A stretch of 64,000 nucleotides of DNA from SHLQ01 sp964517125 (GCA_964517125.1 CAZFBD010000001.1:62001-126000); one strand, 5' to 3'. Positions 23,041 through 32,285 are shown, counted from the first letter of the stretch. Notes: generated by a model from the letters alone, not told the origin. Made by a program: numbers and translations.

Positions 23041-25067
23041 ATCAACGTGTCGCCATAGCTGGCGCCACCACCAAGGTCGGTTTCGGCATCGTTGGTGAGG
23101 TCGTTGGCCAGACCAGAACCGTAGGCGTCGCCAACCCACCCCCAGGGAATGGAGACGAGACCAGGGCGGAGTCGATCGGTGATGCTGACCGGCAGGGTGA
23201 GTGAACCCCGCTCGTTGAACGCACGCGCCTCGGCCCCGTCGACGAGGCCACGTTGGGCCGCGTCGGCCGCATCGATCTCGATGAACGGACCCTTCTCCCG
23301 GCTCGCATGGCCCTCCAGCCCCGAATAGGACGTGTTCAGAAAGCGGGTCTGTTTCTTTGGAGTGGTCAACATGAGCGGGTAGGTCTCGGCCTTCGTCGAG
23401 CCCGGCCCTTCAACCGACGGAACCCATGACGGAACTCGGGGCTGGCCAACGGCTTCGGCTGCGTCGCTGGCGAACTCGGCCCGCCCGCTTGCGGTCGCGA
23501 AACCTCCGTGCTCGTAGGGCATCAGATCGTCGGTCCCGGAGATCCGAACGAATCCGTTGGTCCGGAGTTCGTCCTGGTCGACGTGTGGGCCAAGAGCGAG
23601 CGAGATCAGTTCTTCGTCGGACAGGTGGTGTTCCGGCGCATGCATGTCGAAGGCTGTTGCGAGCCGTCGGAACATCTCCGTGTTCGCCACCGACTCACCC
23701 ATGGGGGCGGTGGCTGGTTCGTTCCGGCCGAGCCACAGGTGGCCCCAGGACGGCACGACATCGAGCATTTCGGTCTGCATGGCGGCAGGAAGGATCACAT
23801 CTGCGTACGACGCCGTGTCGGTCATGAACTGTTCCGAAACCACCGTGAACAGATCTTCGCGTTCCAGTCCTCGCCGGAGCAGGGCCGAGTTCGGCATCGA
23901 CACCAGCGGATTTCCGTTCCAGATGAACAGCGCGGTGATCGGGGTCTCCAGGGAGGTGTCGGTCAGCGTGCGAGCCAGCTGGGACTGCAGGAACTGACGA
24001 CGGGGCTCTGCGGCCATCGTCGGTGGGTCGAAGACCGACATGTCGACGTCCTCGTACTCCTGCCAGGCGCCGACGCTGCGAGCGAACCCACCACCCCGGT
24101 GGCGCCACGAACCGGTGAGCACCGGCAACAGCGCGAGCGATCGGAAGATCGCACCGCCCTGCGCATGGTGTTCGGCGCCGATGAGTCCACGGATGAACGC
24201 CGGCTGGGCAGCTCCGTAGGACTGGGCGAAGTCACGGATCTGGTCGGCGTCGATGCCACACAGCGGGGCGGCCCACTCGGGTGTCTTGTCGGCGACGGAC
24301 GCTGCGAGCTCGTCGAAGCCAATCGAATGGTCCCGGATGTACTCGTGGTCCAGAAGATCGTCGGCGATGAGCACGTGCATCATGGCGAGTATGAGCGCCA
24401 TGTCGGTTCCGGGAAGCGGCTGGAGGTGCAGATCGGCAGCGTCGGCGGTGATGGTCGTCATGGGATCCACGACGACGATGCGTGCACCGCGCTCTCGTGC
24501 CTTCTCGACCCATGGCCAGAGGTGACGGTTCGTGAGCCGGGTGTTCGTCCCCCACAGAACCACCAATTCGGCGTGTTCAAGCTGCAGAGGATCGGCCCCA
24601 CGGGTCGACCCGTAGGCCGCAGCCATGCCGTGCGCAGCGACGTTCCCGCAGATGCTGCCAGCCTGACCGGAGGTGCCAAGCCGGGCCCACAGCGTCCTGG
24701 ACAGTGAGTTCTCCTGAATCATCCCCTGTGTGCCAGCGCTCCACCACGGGAGGATCGTCTGCCCACCCAAGCGGCCATGACGCTCGGAGAACTCCGACGT
24801 GATGCGCTCCAGCGCTTCGTCCCACGTGGACTCGCGGTACTCCCCCGAACCCTTCGGACCGGTGCGAATCAATGGCACAAGCAAACGGTCTGGACTGTTC
24901 ACCCGATGCACGAACCGGTTGACCTTCGGACACAGCTCGCCCTGGGAGTACGGATGGTCGGGGTTCCCGCGAACCGATGTCAGAACTCCGTCTTCCGACG
25001 TGGCGATCCAACCACAGGTGTCCGGACAGTCGTGGTGGCAGGTGCCGAGTACGCGAAGGGTTCCCAT
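23016..25067 (-). CDS. Molybdopterin-dependent oxidoreductase, [4Fe-4S], DMSO reductase family
   Basis: A 683-residue enzyme of the formate dehydrogenase/DMSO reductase superfamily, expected to bind bis-MGD and one [4Fe-4S] cluster. The cluster ligands are Cys10, 14, 18 and 46 in a Cx3Cx3Cx27C layout, followed by the MGD-binding regions (VVLWGTNTRLTNRH, IWNGNPLVSMPNS) and a C-terminal dinucleotide-binding domain (SLTLPVSITDRLRPG). There is no Tat signal, so it is cytoplasmic. The substrate is unknown and no electron-transfer subunit is adjacent. ATG 25067 is supported by a leaderless TACACT -10. Confidence 0.88.
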   Translation of the reverse strand: MGTLRVLGTCHHDCPDTCGWIATSEDGVLTSVRGNPDHPYSQGELCPKVNRFVHRVNSPDRLLVPLIRTGPKGSGEYRESTWDEALERITSEFSERHGRLGGQTILPWWSAGTQGMIQENSLSRTLWARLGTSGQAGSICGNVAAHGMAAAYGSTRGADPLQLEHAELVVLWGTNTRLTNRHLWPWVEKARERGARIVVVDPMTTITADAADLHLQPLPGTDMALILAMMHVLIADDLLDHEYIRDHSIGFDELAASVADKTPEWAAPLCGIDADQIRDFAQSYGAAQPAFIRGLIGAEHHAQGGAIFRSLALLPVLTGSWRHRGGGFARSVGAWQEYEDVDMSVFDPPTMAAEPRRQFLQSQLARTLTDTSLETPITALFIWNGNPLVSMPNSALLRRGLEREDLFTVVSEQFMTDTASYADVILPAAMQTEMLDVVPSWGHLWLGRNEPATAPMGESVANTEMFRRLATAFDMHAPEHHLSDEELISLALGPHVDQDELRTNGFVRISGTDDLMPYEHGGFATASGRAEFASDAAEAVGQPRVPSWVPSVEGPGSTKAETYPLMLTTPKKQTRFLNTSYSGLEGHASREKGPFIEIDAADAAQRGLVDGAEARAFNERGSLTLPVSITDRLRPGLVSIPWGWVGDAYGSGLANDLTNDAETDLGGGASYGDTLIQVEAAPA

Positions 25068-25079
25068 GGCCCAAGTGTA
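25068..25079 (-). promoter_or_regulatory. Leaderless promoter of the oxidoreductase
   Basis: TACACT at 25074-25079 on the minus strand, 6 bases before ATG 25067. Confidence 0.5.
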
Positions 25080-25095
25080 GGGCGGTGATCGCAGC

Positions 25096-26877
25096 TCAGA
25101 GATCCAACGGGTCGACGTCGAGCCGCAGCCGTTCTGCGGGTCGTGGCGTTGCGGCCAGCGCGTCGAGAAGCGTGCCGTGATCGGGAGCGGAGACGCGCCA
25201 TCGATCGTCCTGACGAAGCGCCCGAACCGAATCTGGGAGTCCGGACACGAACTCGGCGGCGCCGGCTCCGGACACGAGCGCCCATGCGCTGTACGGCGGT
25301 TGCGAGAACACGGTCCGAATCTCGCGCTGGGCACGGGCCACACGATCGGGATCCCCGTGGATGGCGGCGGCCAGGACGATGTCGTCGGGTCGTCGGGTCT
25401 GCACGACGACTCGTCCTCCGTTGGCCCGTGAACCGACTCGCCGCGCGGCAAGGGCGATTAGTGCAAAGGCGTCCTCGGCCGCTCGTGACCTCGGAACGGC
25501 GAGCTCCTGATCGAAGTCGAGAAAGATGACGGCGGTTGCCGAGTCCAGCCGGTGCAGCAGCGCTTCGGTGCCGATCAGAAGGTTCTCGCCGAAGTCACGG
25601 ACCGGTGTGTCGGCCGTGAGCTCGAGGACGTCGCGCTTGGCCAGTGCTCGGAGCTCCTCGGCGATTCGGCCGATCCCGGGGCGAATGAGCTTCATGCTCG
25701 TGGCACCACATTCGGTGCACACGACTGGACGTTCGCTGCCGCAGCTCCCGCATTGCAGGATGGCGTCGTCGGTTGGTTGACTGACAGCAGCGGCGCACTG
25801 AGCACACGAGGCGAGTGACGCGCACGACACGCACGCCAGCATGCGGGCGCGACCCTTCCGGTTGAGAATGCAGGCAATGGGACCCGGTCCCCGAACCAGG
25901 TCCACGATCTGGCTCGTGAGCAGACCCGGTTGGTCCTGCTCGCGAAGATCGACGACCTGGACCATCGGCCAACCGGTTCGCTCAGCCGATCGTTCCGGGA
26001 CGAGTCTGCGATCGGAGCGTTCCAACGACTCGAGCGACGGCGACGGCGAGGCCAGAACACACGGTATGTGTGCTCGACGAGCCCGTTCGATCGCGACGTC
26101 ACGCGCATGCCAGCTCGGTGTTCGCTCCTCCTTGTAGGCGCCGTCGTGTTCGTCGAGGACAAGGACGGCGCGCAGCTCGGGTGTCGGCGCCCACGCAGCA
26201 AGCCGGGTACCTACTGTGACGGCGCCAGCGGCAGCCCGGCCCCATTGATCCTCGTACTCGGCGACCGGAACTCCTGCGGTTCGGAGCCCCGAGACAAGCC
26301 GCCGACGTTGGGCAATGGTCGGAACGAGGATGAGCGCCGACCCGTGCGATGCGGCTGCGAGCGCCAGTGCCATTCCGTCGTCGACCGGTGTGGTTTGAAC
26401 GAGGGTGATTCCGGCGCTGAAGGCCGCCAGGCTCGCTGGCGCCACGTCCACCGATGAGCGTGTCGCTGGGGCCGGTACTGCGGGAACCATGCGCTGGGGC
26501 GACGCTGCCCGAAGGAAGTGGGGAACTCGACCGCTCCATCGCCACGCAGCCCATTCGGCGAGGTCGATGATCTCTGCCGGTGGGCCAACTCCGGACCATT
26601 TCCGTAGTGGCTGGATCTCGACATCGTCGGGCGGCTCGACGTCGACCTCGACGACCCACCCAGCGGTCCGCCGGCCGGAGAAATCAACTCGGACCATGGA
26701 CCCAACCTGAACCCGGTCAGCCCGACCGTCGGCCTCCCAGGCCGTTGGAACGACATAGTCGAACGCCCGCGTGATCGAGGTGATGTCGGGCTGGACCCGA
26801 ACCACTCGGCCCTCCGGACGCGGAACGTCCCGCCGCGGTGCGGCGGGACGTTCGAATCCTGGTAGTGCCTGCTCCAT
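25096..26877 (-). CDS. priA: PriA-like primosomal protein N', helicase motifs degenerate
   Basis: PriA restarts stalled replication forks. The N-terminal DNA-binding domain (about residues 20-110) and the zinc-binding cysteine block are recognisable, with CVSCASLASCAQC, CGSCG and CTECG. The Walker A GxxGSGKT is missing: the matching stretch reads GITLVQTTPVDDGMAL, and the DEAH box reads DEHDGAYKEE. The protein is 593 residues, against about 730 for E. coli. Mycobacterial PriA is similarly degenerate, so this is a lineage trait rather than a fresh mutation. It probably acts as a fork-binding scaffold without ATPase activity. A TAAGGT -10 lies 8 bases before the ATG. Confidence 0.87.
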   Translation of the reverse strand: MEQALPGFERPAAPRRDVPRPEGRVVRVQPDITSITRAFDYVVPTAWEADGRADRVQVGSMVRVDFSGRRTAGWVVEVDVEPPDDVEIQPLRKWSGVGPPAEIIDLAEWAAWRWSGRVPHFLRAASPQRMVPAVPAPATRSSVDVAPASLAAFSAGITLVQTTPVDDGMALALAAASHGSALILVPTIAQRRRLVSGLRTAGVPVAEYEDQWGRAAAGAVTVGTRLAAWAPTPELRAVLVLDEHDGAYKEERTPSWHARDVAIERARRAHIPCVLASPSPSLESLERSDRRLVPERSAERTGWPMVQVVDLREQDQPGLLTSQIVDLVRGPGPIACILNRKGRARMLACVSCASLASCAQCAAAVSQPTDDAILQCGSCGSERPVVCTECGATSMKLIRPGIGRIAEELRALAKRDVLELTADTPVRDFGENLLIGTEALLHRLDSATAVIFLDFDQELAVPRSRAAEDAFALIALAARRVGSRANGGRVVVQTRRPDDIVLAAAIHGDPDRVARAQREIRTVFSQPPYSAWALVSGAGAAEFVSGLPDSVRALRQDDRWRVSAPDHGTLLDALAATPRPAERLRLDVDPLDL

Positions 26878-26919
26878 CGCCGGGCACCTTAGCGGGTGCG
26901 GCAGCGGTCGCTGGTTGGG

Positions 26920-28116
26920 TCAGAGGCCGAGGGCGCTCTTGAGATCGGCGGCCCGATCGGTGTTTTCCCAGGTGAAGCTGTCGCCGGTGCGGCCAAAGTG
27001 GCCGTACGCAGCGGTTGGCTTGAAGACCGGGCGACGCAGATCGAGATCACGAAGGATCGCAGCGGGGCGAAGGTCGAAGACGTCGTTCACGGCTGCGGCG
27101 ATTGCGTCGGGGTCGACGGTCTCGGTTCCGAAGGTCTCGACGAGCACCGACATGGGTCGTGCCATACCAATGGCGTAGGCGACCTGGACCTCACACTTGC
27201 TCGCTGCACCTGCAGCGACCACGTTCTTGGCGACCCAACGGGTTGCGTACGCAGCGGAGCGGTCCACCTTGGACGGATCCTTGCCAGAGAAGGCGCCGCC
27301 ACCGTGACGGCCCATGCCGCCGTACGTGTCGACGATGATCTTGCGACCGGTGAGGCCAGCATCGCCAACCGGGCCACCGATCACGAAACGACCGGTCGGG
27401 TTGACGTGAACGTCGTAGTCGTCGTCGGCGAACTGCTCGGGAATGACCGGCTTGATGACGTTCTCGATGAGGTCCGGGCGGATCATGGAGTCGCGGTCGA
27501 TGCCATCGTTGTGCTGCGTGCTGACCAGCACCGTGTTGAGGCGAACCGGCTTGCCGTCCTCGTAGTCGAAGGTGACCTGGGTCTTGCCGTCGGGGCGAAG
27601 GTACGGGACGAGTCCGGACTTGCGGACCTCGGCCAGGCGTTCGGCCATGCGGTGGGCGACGTGGATGGGCAGCGGCATGAGGACGTCGGTTTCGTCTGAC
27701 GCGTAGCCGAACATCATGCCCTGGTCGCCCGCACCCTGCTTGTCGAGCTCGTCCTCGGCCGAGGCACCGGAGCGGAGCTCCTCGGAGTCATCGACACCCT
27801 GAGCAATGTCGACGGACTGCTCGTCGATGGACACCATGACGCCACAGGTGTTGCCGTCGAAACCGAACGATTCCCGGTCGTAGCCGATGCCGTTGATGGT
27901 CTCGCGAACAACCGAGGGAATGTCGACGTAGGCCTGGGTGGTGATCTCGCCGGCGATCATGGCCACACCGGTGGTCACGAGCGTTTCGCACGCCACACGG
28001 CTCATTGGATCCTGCTCGAGGATCGCATCGAGGATTGCGTCCGAGATCTGGTCGGCCATCTTGTCGGGATGGCCTTCGGTCACGGACTCGGAGGTGAAGC
28101 TGTAGTTCTTCGTCAC
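26920..28116 (-). CDS. metK: S-adenosylmethionine synthetase
   Basis: Makes SAM from methionine and ATP. The 398-residue protein has VTEGHPDKMADQISDA, GAGDQGMMFGYA and GGGAFSGKDPSKVDRSAAY, all family signatures, with the metal-binding and P-loop-like residues intact. The GTG start has a TAGGAG ribosome site 5 bases upstream, in contrast to the leaderless genes in the window. It sits between coaBC and priA, as in many actinobacteria. Confidence 0.97.
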   Translation of the reverse strand: MTKNYSFTSESVTEGHPDKMADQISDAILDAILEQDPMSRVACETLVTTGVAMIAGEITTQAYVDIPSVVRETINGIGYDRESFGFDGNTCGVMVSIDEQSVDIAQGVDDSEELRSGASAEDELDKQGAGDQGMMFGYASDETDVLMPLPIHVAHRMAERLAEVRKSGLVPYLRPDGKTQVTFDYEDGKPVRLNTVLVSTQHNDGIDRDSMIRPDLIENVIKPVIPEQFADDDYDVHVNPTGRFVIGGPVGDAGLTGRKIIVDTYGGMGRHGGGAFSGKDPSKVDRSAAYATRWVAKNVVAAGAASKCEVQVAYAIGMARPMSVLVETFGTETVDPDAIAAAVNDVFDLRPAAILRDLDLRRPVFKPTAAYGHFGRTGDSFTWENTDRAADLKSALGL

Positions 28117-28145
28117 GGGGTTCTCCTATTGCTGACGCGCCAACT

Positions 28146-29375
28146 CTAGGCGCCGGGTTCTGCGGTGGTGAGGACTTCCGGGAGGGCGCCTCGGGCCCGT
28201 ACGACAGCATCGAAGATCGCATCGGCGATCACCCGTTTGGTACCAAGTGGTACAACATCTGAGGATCCATCGGCAAGGAGGATCGTGACCTGATTCGTGT
28301 CGTGGCCAAATCCGGTCTTTGGCGCCGACACGTCGTTCGCCACGATGAGGTCCAGGTTCTTGCGCTGGAGCTTTCCGGTGGCGTTCTCGAGCAGGTTCTC
28401 GGTCTCGGCGGCAAAGCCGACGATGGTCTGGCCCGGTACCTTGTTGGCTCCGAGATCGACGAGGAAGTCGTGCGTCTTCTCGAGCTCGATGGTCGGGACG
28501 TCGGAGCCGGTCTTTTTGATCTTGTGGTCGGCAGGGTCGGCGGGTCGAAAGTCGGCCACGGCTGCAGCCATGATGATGACGTCGTGGTCATGCACGGCTT
28601 CCACTGCGACCTGCATCTGCGCAGCGGTCTCGACGGGCACGATGGTGACGCCGATTGGTGCGGGCAGGTCGACCGTGGTGATGAGCGTGACGTCGGCTCC
28701 GCGGGCCCAGGCCGCAGCGGCGAGCGCATAGCCCTGTTTGCCGGTGGAGCGGTTGGAGATCACCCGGACGGGGTCGATGGGTTCACGCGTTCCGCCGGCC
28801 GTGATGACCACCCGGAGTCCGGTGAGGTCGCCTGGACCGAGGATTCGCTCGGCGTGGGCAACGATGGTCTCTGGGCTGGCGAGGCGTCCGGCGCCGGAGT
28901 CACCTCCGGCGAGGCGTCCCTCTTCGGGATCGACCAGGTACACGTTGCGGTCGCGCAGGGTGGAGATGTTGTCCTGGACTGCCGGGTGCTCCCACATTTC
29001 GGTGTGCATGGCCGGAGCGACCAACACGGGGGCCCGGGTGGCGATGAGTGTTGCCGTGAGGAGGTCGTCGGAGCGACCCATGCGGTAGTCGGCCAAAAGC
29101 CGAGCGGTCGCTGGTGCAACGATGATGAGGTCTGCGGTCTGTCCGAGGCGCGTGTGCGGGATGGGGCTGGTCTCGTCCCAGAGGGTCGACTGCACCTTCT
29201 CGGACGCCAGCGCATCGAAGGTCGTTCGACCAACGAAGTGTTCGGCGCCCTCGGTGAGGATGGGGCTCACGTGAGCACCAGCGTCGACCAGTCGACGAGA
29301 GACGTCGATGGCCTTGTAAGCGGCGATACCGCCAGTGACTCCGAGAACGATTCGGGCGCCCTCGAGTGACGTCAC
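28146..29375 (-). CDS. coaBC: Bifunctional phosphopantothenoylcysteine decarboxylase/synthetase
   Basis: Two steps of coenzyme A synthesis: CoaB joins cysteine to 4'-phosphopantothenate with CTP, and CoaC decarboxylates the product using FMN. The CoaC half begins VLGVTGGIAAYKAIDVSRRL and has APAMHTEMW; the CoaB half has VITAGGTREPIDPVR, ISNRSTGKQG and the lysine of a KTGSD segment. It totals 409 residues. GTG 29375 lies 7 bases downstream of rpoZ. Confidence 0.95.
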   Translation of the reverse strand: MTSLEGARIVLGVTGGIAAYKAIDVSRRLVDAGAHVSPILTEGAEHFVGRTTFDALASEKVQSTLWDETSPIPHTRLGQTADLIIVAPATARLLADYRMGRSDDLLTATLIATRAPVLVAPAMHTEMWEHPAVQDNISTLRDRNVYLVDPEEGRLAGGDSGAGRLASPETIVAHAERILGPGDLTGLRVVITAGGTREPIDPVRVISNRSTGKQGYALAAAAWARGADVTLITTVDLPAPIGVTIVPVETAAQMQVAVEAVHDHDVIIMAAAVADFRPADPADHKIKKTGSDVPTIELEKTHDFLVDLGANKVPGQTIVGFAAETENLLENATGKLQRKNLDLIVANDVSAPKTGFGHDTNQVTILLADGSSDVVPLGTKRVIADAIFDAVVRARGALPEVLTTAEPGA

Positions 29376-29382
29376 AGTGGGT

Positions 29383-29715
29383 TCAGCTGGCGTCGTCGGA
29401 CGCAGCTGCCTCGGCATCCATGGCGGCGGCGTCGGCGGCGGCCTGTGCTTCGGCGAGCGCCTCGGCTTCGAGGTCACGCTCGACCGGCTGGATCTTCGTT
29501 GCGGCGATCTCTTCGAAGGCGATCGACAGCGGCTTGCGTGCGGTCGAGGTCACCTGCGGTGGGATGCTGGCGCCGAGGCCTTCGCCGAGCTGACCGAAGT
29601 AGGCGTTGATCTGGCGGGCCCGCTTCGAGGCAAGGGTCACGAGGCGGAACTTGGAACCCGAGAGTTCAAGCAGTTCCTCTACCTGTGGTTCGATCATCGA
29701 CGTGTTTTCAGACAT
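29383..29715 (-). CDS. rpoZ: RNA polymerase omega subunit
   Basis: Small subunit aiding RNA polymerase assembly around beta-prime. The core (residues 5-70) has LLELSGSKFRLVTLASKRARQI and PLSIAFEEIAATKI. A C-terminal tail of about 35 residues is almost only Ala, Glu and Asp, longer than in most omegas. ATG 29715 has AGGAG 5 bases upstream; the preceding GTG would be too close to that site. Position between gmk and coaBC is classic. Confidence 0.93.
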   Translation of the reverse strand: MSENTSMIEPQVEELLELSGSKFRLVTLASKRARQINAYFGQLGEGLGASIPPQVTSTARKPLSIAFEEIAATKIQPVERDLEAEALAEAQAAADAAAMDAEAAASDDAS

Positions 29716-29756
29716 CACAACTCCTGTTGCGGGTGCACCAGCTGCAGCGACTCAGG

Positions 29757-30314
29757 CTAGCAGCTGGAGGGTGATTCAATCGGCTCTCGATGGGATTCGA
29801 TGAGCGCAGCGATTTCGGTGGCAGCGCGTGCCACGTCGCCGTTGATGACGTGGGTGTAGGGAAGGTCTGCCGCCAGCCCCCGCTCGGCCTCGCCCGCAGC
29901 CATGCGACGCTCGACCTGCTCGTTCGTGTCGCCCCGACCGATGAGCCGCTCGCGTTGTGTGTCGAGCGAGGGCGTATCGATGAAGATGAAGAGCGCGTCG
30001 GGGCGTTGCTCGAAGATCTGCTTGGCCCCGTTCACATCGATCTCGAGCACGAGGTCGGCCGGATCGTTCGGGTCCGGAACCGGAGAGCCGTAGTACGCAA
30101 GGAAGTGGTGGTCCCATTCCAGGAACCCGCCGGCGTCGATGGCTGCACGGAACTCATCCTCGGAAACGAAGGTGTACGACTCGGGATCCTCACCAGGGCG
30201 AAGGTCTCGGGTTGTCCAACTGCGAGAGAGACGAAGTTCCGGCTGATCGGCCATGAGCTGGCGGACCACGGTTCCCTTGCCCACTCCCCCGGGACCGCTG
30301 ATGACGATGATCAT
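29757..30314 (-). CDS. gmk: Guanylate kinase
   Basis: Phosphorylates GMP to GDP. The P-loop reads SGPGGVGKGT instead of the usual GPSGVGKST, and the GMP-binding block is TTRDLRPGEDPESYTFVSEDEF. IGRGDTNEQVERRM forms the lid. The protein has 185 residues. Its ATG overlaps the mihF stop as ATGA. Departures from the family consensus in the P-loop and after the lid are mild, so activity is expected. Confidence 0.92.
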   Translation of the reverse strand: MIIVISGPGGVGKGTVVRQLMADQPELRLSRSWTTRDLRPGEDPESYTFVSEDEFRAAIDAGGFLEWDHHFLAYYGSPVPDPNDPADLVLEIDVNGAKQIFEQRPDALFIFIDTPSLDTQRERLIGRGDTNEQVERRMAAGEAERGLAADLPYTHVINGDVARAATEIAALIESHREPIESPSSC

Positions 30315-30604
30315 GCGAGACCAAGGCCCGCAGCCAGGGCTGCTTGGGTGTCGGCGTCGACAGCACCGACACGAACGGTCTCGGCGAGACCGACCGCTTC
30401 GAACGTGCGTCGGGTCTGGACCTTGCCGATGTCGGGGATGGCTTCGACGAGGCCAAGAAGCTTGGTTTCGCCGAGCACCGGGTCGACGAGGGCTGCATCA
30501 AAGATCTGCGCAAGGCCGGTTTCTCCCGAGAGCACGGTCTCCTTGAACAGGCGACGATGTTCGCGAACGGCTTCGGCCCGGGCGTGAACGTCTGCAGTGC
30601 TCAT
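30311..30604 (-). CDS. mihF: Actinobacterial integration host factor
   Basis: A 97-residue nucleoid protein that binds and bends DNA, essential in mycobacteria and unrelated to E. coli IHF. It shows the N-terminal helix RAEAVREHRRLFKETVLSGE, then LLGLVEAIPDIGKVQTRRTFEAVGLAETVRVGAV, the helix-two-turn-helix DNA-binding unit. Linkage to gmk and rpoZ is conserved in actinobacteria. It has its own leaderless promoter, and its stop overlaps gmk. Confidence 0.93.
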   Translation of the reverse strand: MSTADVHARAEAVREHRRLFKETVLSGETGLAQIFDAALVDPVLGETKLLGLVEAIPDIGKVQTRRTFEAVGLAETVRVGAVDADTQAALAAGLGLA

Positions 30605-30616
30605 GTGGTCAGGATA
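30605..30616 (-). promoter_or_regulatory. Leaderless promoter of the mihF-gmk-rpoZ-coaBC group
   Basis: TATCCT at 30611-30616 on the minus strand, 6 bases before ATG 30604, in the 45-bp gap after pyrF. It could give this housekeeping group expression independent of pyrimidine control. Confidence 0.5.
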
Positions 30617-30649
30617 TCGGCTCGGGCTGCTGCGATCCGTACGAACCGA

Positions 30650-31345
30650 TCAGCTCAGCATGCTGTCGACGATGGCCTCGGCGGCCGCTTCCTTGTCGTC
30701 GGCGAGCGTGACCGCTCGTCCGATGACCAGAAGGTCTGCACCGTTCTCGATGGCTGCCTTTGGGGTGGCGACACGGACCTGATCGTGGGTGTCGCCATCT
30801 TCGAGGCGGATGCCGGGTGTGACCTTGAACAGGCGCGGCGCGTAGTGCGAGGCTTCCTTGACATCGTTGGCGGAGCACACGAGACCCGACATTCCCGCCT
30901 CGGCAGCAAGGAGCACGCGCTTTGGCACGATGTGCTCGGGTGCGTCCTTGTCGGACGTGAGGACGGTGATCGCGAGCGGCAACGGGTCGTCGAGACCAGC
31001 GTCGGAGGCGCCGGCCCGCAGGCCTTCGGCGCCGGCCCGCAGCACGTCGAGGCCGCCCTGGGCGTGGTAGGTCGCGTACGTCACGCCGAGTGCTCCGAGC
31101 ACCCGCGACGCCTTCTCGACCGTGGTGGGAATGTCGTACATCTTCAGGTCAAGGAAGACGTCGTAACCCTGCTCGATCATGGAACCAATGGCATCGGTTC
31201 CTGCGGCCGTGTAGAGCTCGAGCCCCACCTTCACTGCGCCGAACCACGGAGACAGCGTCTTGGCGATCCGGCCCGCTTGTACGAGATCATCGACATCGAG
31301 TGCCAGGCACAACTTGCTCCGCAGCTCTTCTGGGACGTCGGTCAT
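30650..31345 (-). CDS. pyrF: Orotidine-5'-phosphate decarboxylase
   Basis: Last step of UMP synthesis. The 231-residue TIM barrel has CLALDV, the catalytic VFLDLKMYDIPTTV (Asp-x-Lys-x-x-Asp), and TPGIRLEDGDTHDQVRVATPKAAIENGADLLVIGRAV at the phosphate site. It belongs to the common bacterial PyrF type, not the longer form found in Mycobacterium. AGGAG precedes the ATG. It lies 22 bases after pyrD. Confidence 0.95.
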   Translation of the reverse strand: MTDVPEELRSKLCLALDVDDLVQAGRIAKTLSPWFGAVKVGLELYTAAGTDAIGSMIEQGYDVFLDLKMYDIPTTVEKASRVLGALGVTYATYHAQGGLDVLRAGAEGLRAGASDAGLDDPLPLAITVLTSDKDAPEHIVPKRVLLAAEAGMSGLVCSANDVKEASHYAPRLFKVTPGIRLEDGDTHDQVRVATPKAAIENGADLLVIGRAVTLADDKEAAAEAIVDSMLS

Positions 31346-31367
31346 CGGGGGCTCCTGTGGGTGGTGG

Positions 31368-32285
31368 TCAGTTGGTGTGGGCGGTGCCGATCAGGTCGGC
31401 GACCCGTTCGACTCCATGATCGGTGCACCAACGGTCGAGGTCGGCGATGATCGATGCAGTCGTGCGGGGATTGGCGAATGTTGCAGTCCCCACCTGTACG
31501 GCGGAGGCGCCTGCTCGAAGGTACTGGACGGCGTGCTCGGCTTGCGCGATACCGCCGACCCCAATGATGGGAAGCTCGGGGTGTGCGGCGGCGACGTCGA
31601 ACACCGCACGAAGCGAAACCGGACGCATCGCCGGACCCGAGACACCGCCTCCTCCGCCACCCAGGACCGGAGCGCCGGTGACGGGGTCGAGGACCAGGCC
31701 GAGAAGGGTGTTGGTGAGGGTGACTGCGGCAGCGCCGGCTTCGCCCACGGCACCGGCAATTTCGGCGATGTCGGCGACGTTCGGGCTCAGCTTCGCCCAG
31801 CGGGGGGCGGTCAGACAGGTGGTGGCGTCCATCACCGATGCTGCGCTCTCGCAGGAATGGGCGAACATGCGCCGCCGGTCCTCGATGTTCGGACACGAGA
31901 CGTTGATCTCCACGGCGAACAGCTGGTCCTGAACCGGGACAAGGGCCTCGGCTGCCTGCTGATACTCCTCGATCGTTCGACCCCAGATGCTTGCGACCAC
32001 GCGTGCACCGCTCGTCCGCAGCGCCGGCAGTTCGTCGGCGATCCAACCGGCGACACCGGGTCCCTGCAGCCCGACGCTGTTCATCATGCCGCCGGGAAGT
32101 TCCACGACGCGGGGCGCCGGGTTTCCTTCCCACGGCATGACCGACAGCGACTTCACGACGAGGGCCCCGAGGGAATCGAGTGGAACGTATCGACCGAGCT
32201 CACTTCCGTGACCGGCGGTACCCGACGCGGTCATGACCGGGTTCGGGAGTTCGGACACCCCGACGGAGGTTCGCAGATCGGTCAC
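31368..32285 (-). CDS. pyrD: Dihydroorotate dehydrogenase, class 1-like
   Basis: Oxidises dihydroorotate to orotate with FMN. The 305-residue protein has the class 1 base cysteine in VEINVSCPNIEDRR; class 2 enzymes, used by mycobacteria, have serine there and an N-terminal membrane helix, which is absent. Other motifs are GLQGPG, KLSPNVADIAEIA and IIGVGGI. Class 1B enzymes normally partner the flavin/Fe-S subunit PyrK, but carB overlaps this gene directly as GTGA and pyrF follows, so no pyrK is here. The electron acceptor is therefore open. Confidence 0.92.
   Translation of the reverse strand: MTDLRTSVGVSELPNPVMTASGTAGHGSELGRYVPLDSLGALVVKSLSVMPWEGNPAPRVVELPGGMMNSVGLQGPGVAGWIADELPALRTSGARVVASIWGRTIEEYQQAAEALVPVQDQLFAVEINVSCPNIEDRRRMFAHSCESAASVMDATTCLTAPRWAKLSPNVADIAEIAGAVGEAGAAAVTLTNTLLGLVLDPVTGAPVLGGGGGGVSGPAMRPVSLRAVFDVAAAHPELPIIGVGGIAQAEHAVQYLRAGASAVQVGTATFANPRTTASIIADLDRWCTDHGVERVADLIGTAHTN

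Noticed and set aside
7818..25067. A single molybdenum-cofactor gene cluster
   Set aside because: mobA, the MogA-like gene and the molybdopterin oxidoreductase are 4-11 kb apart in separate transcripts with unrelated genes between them.
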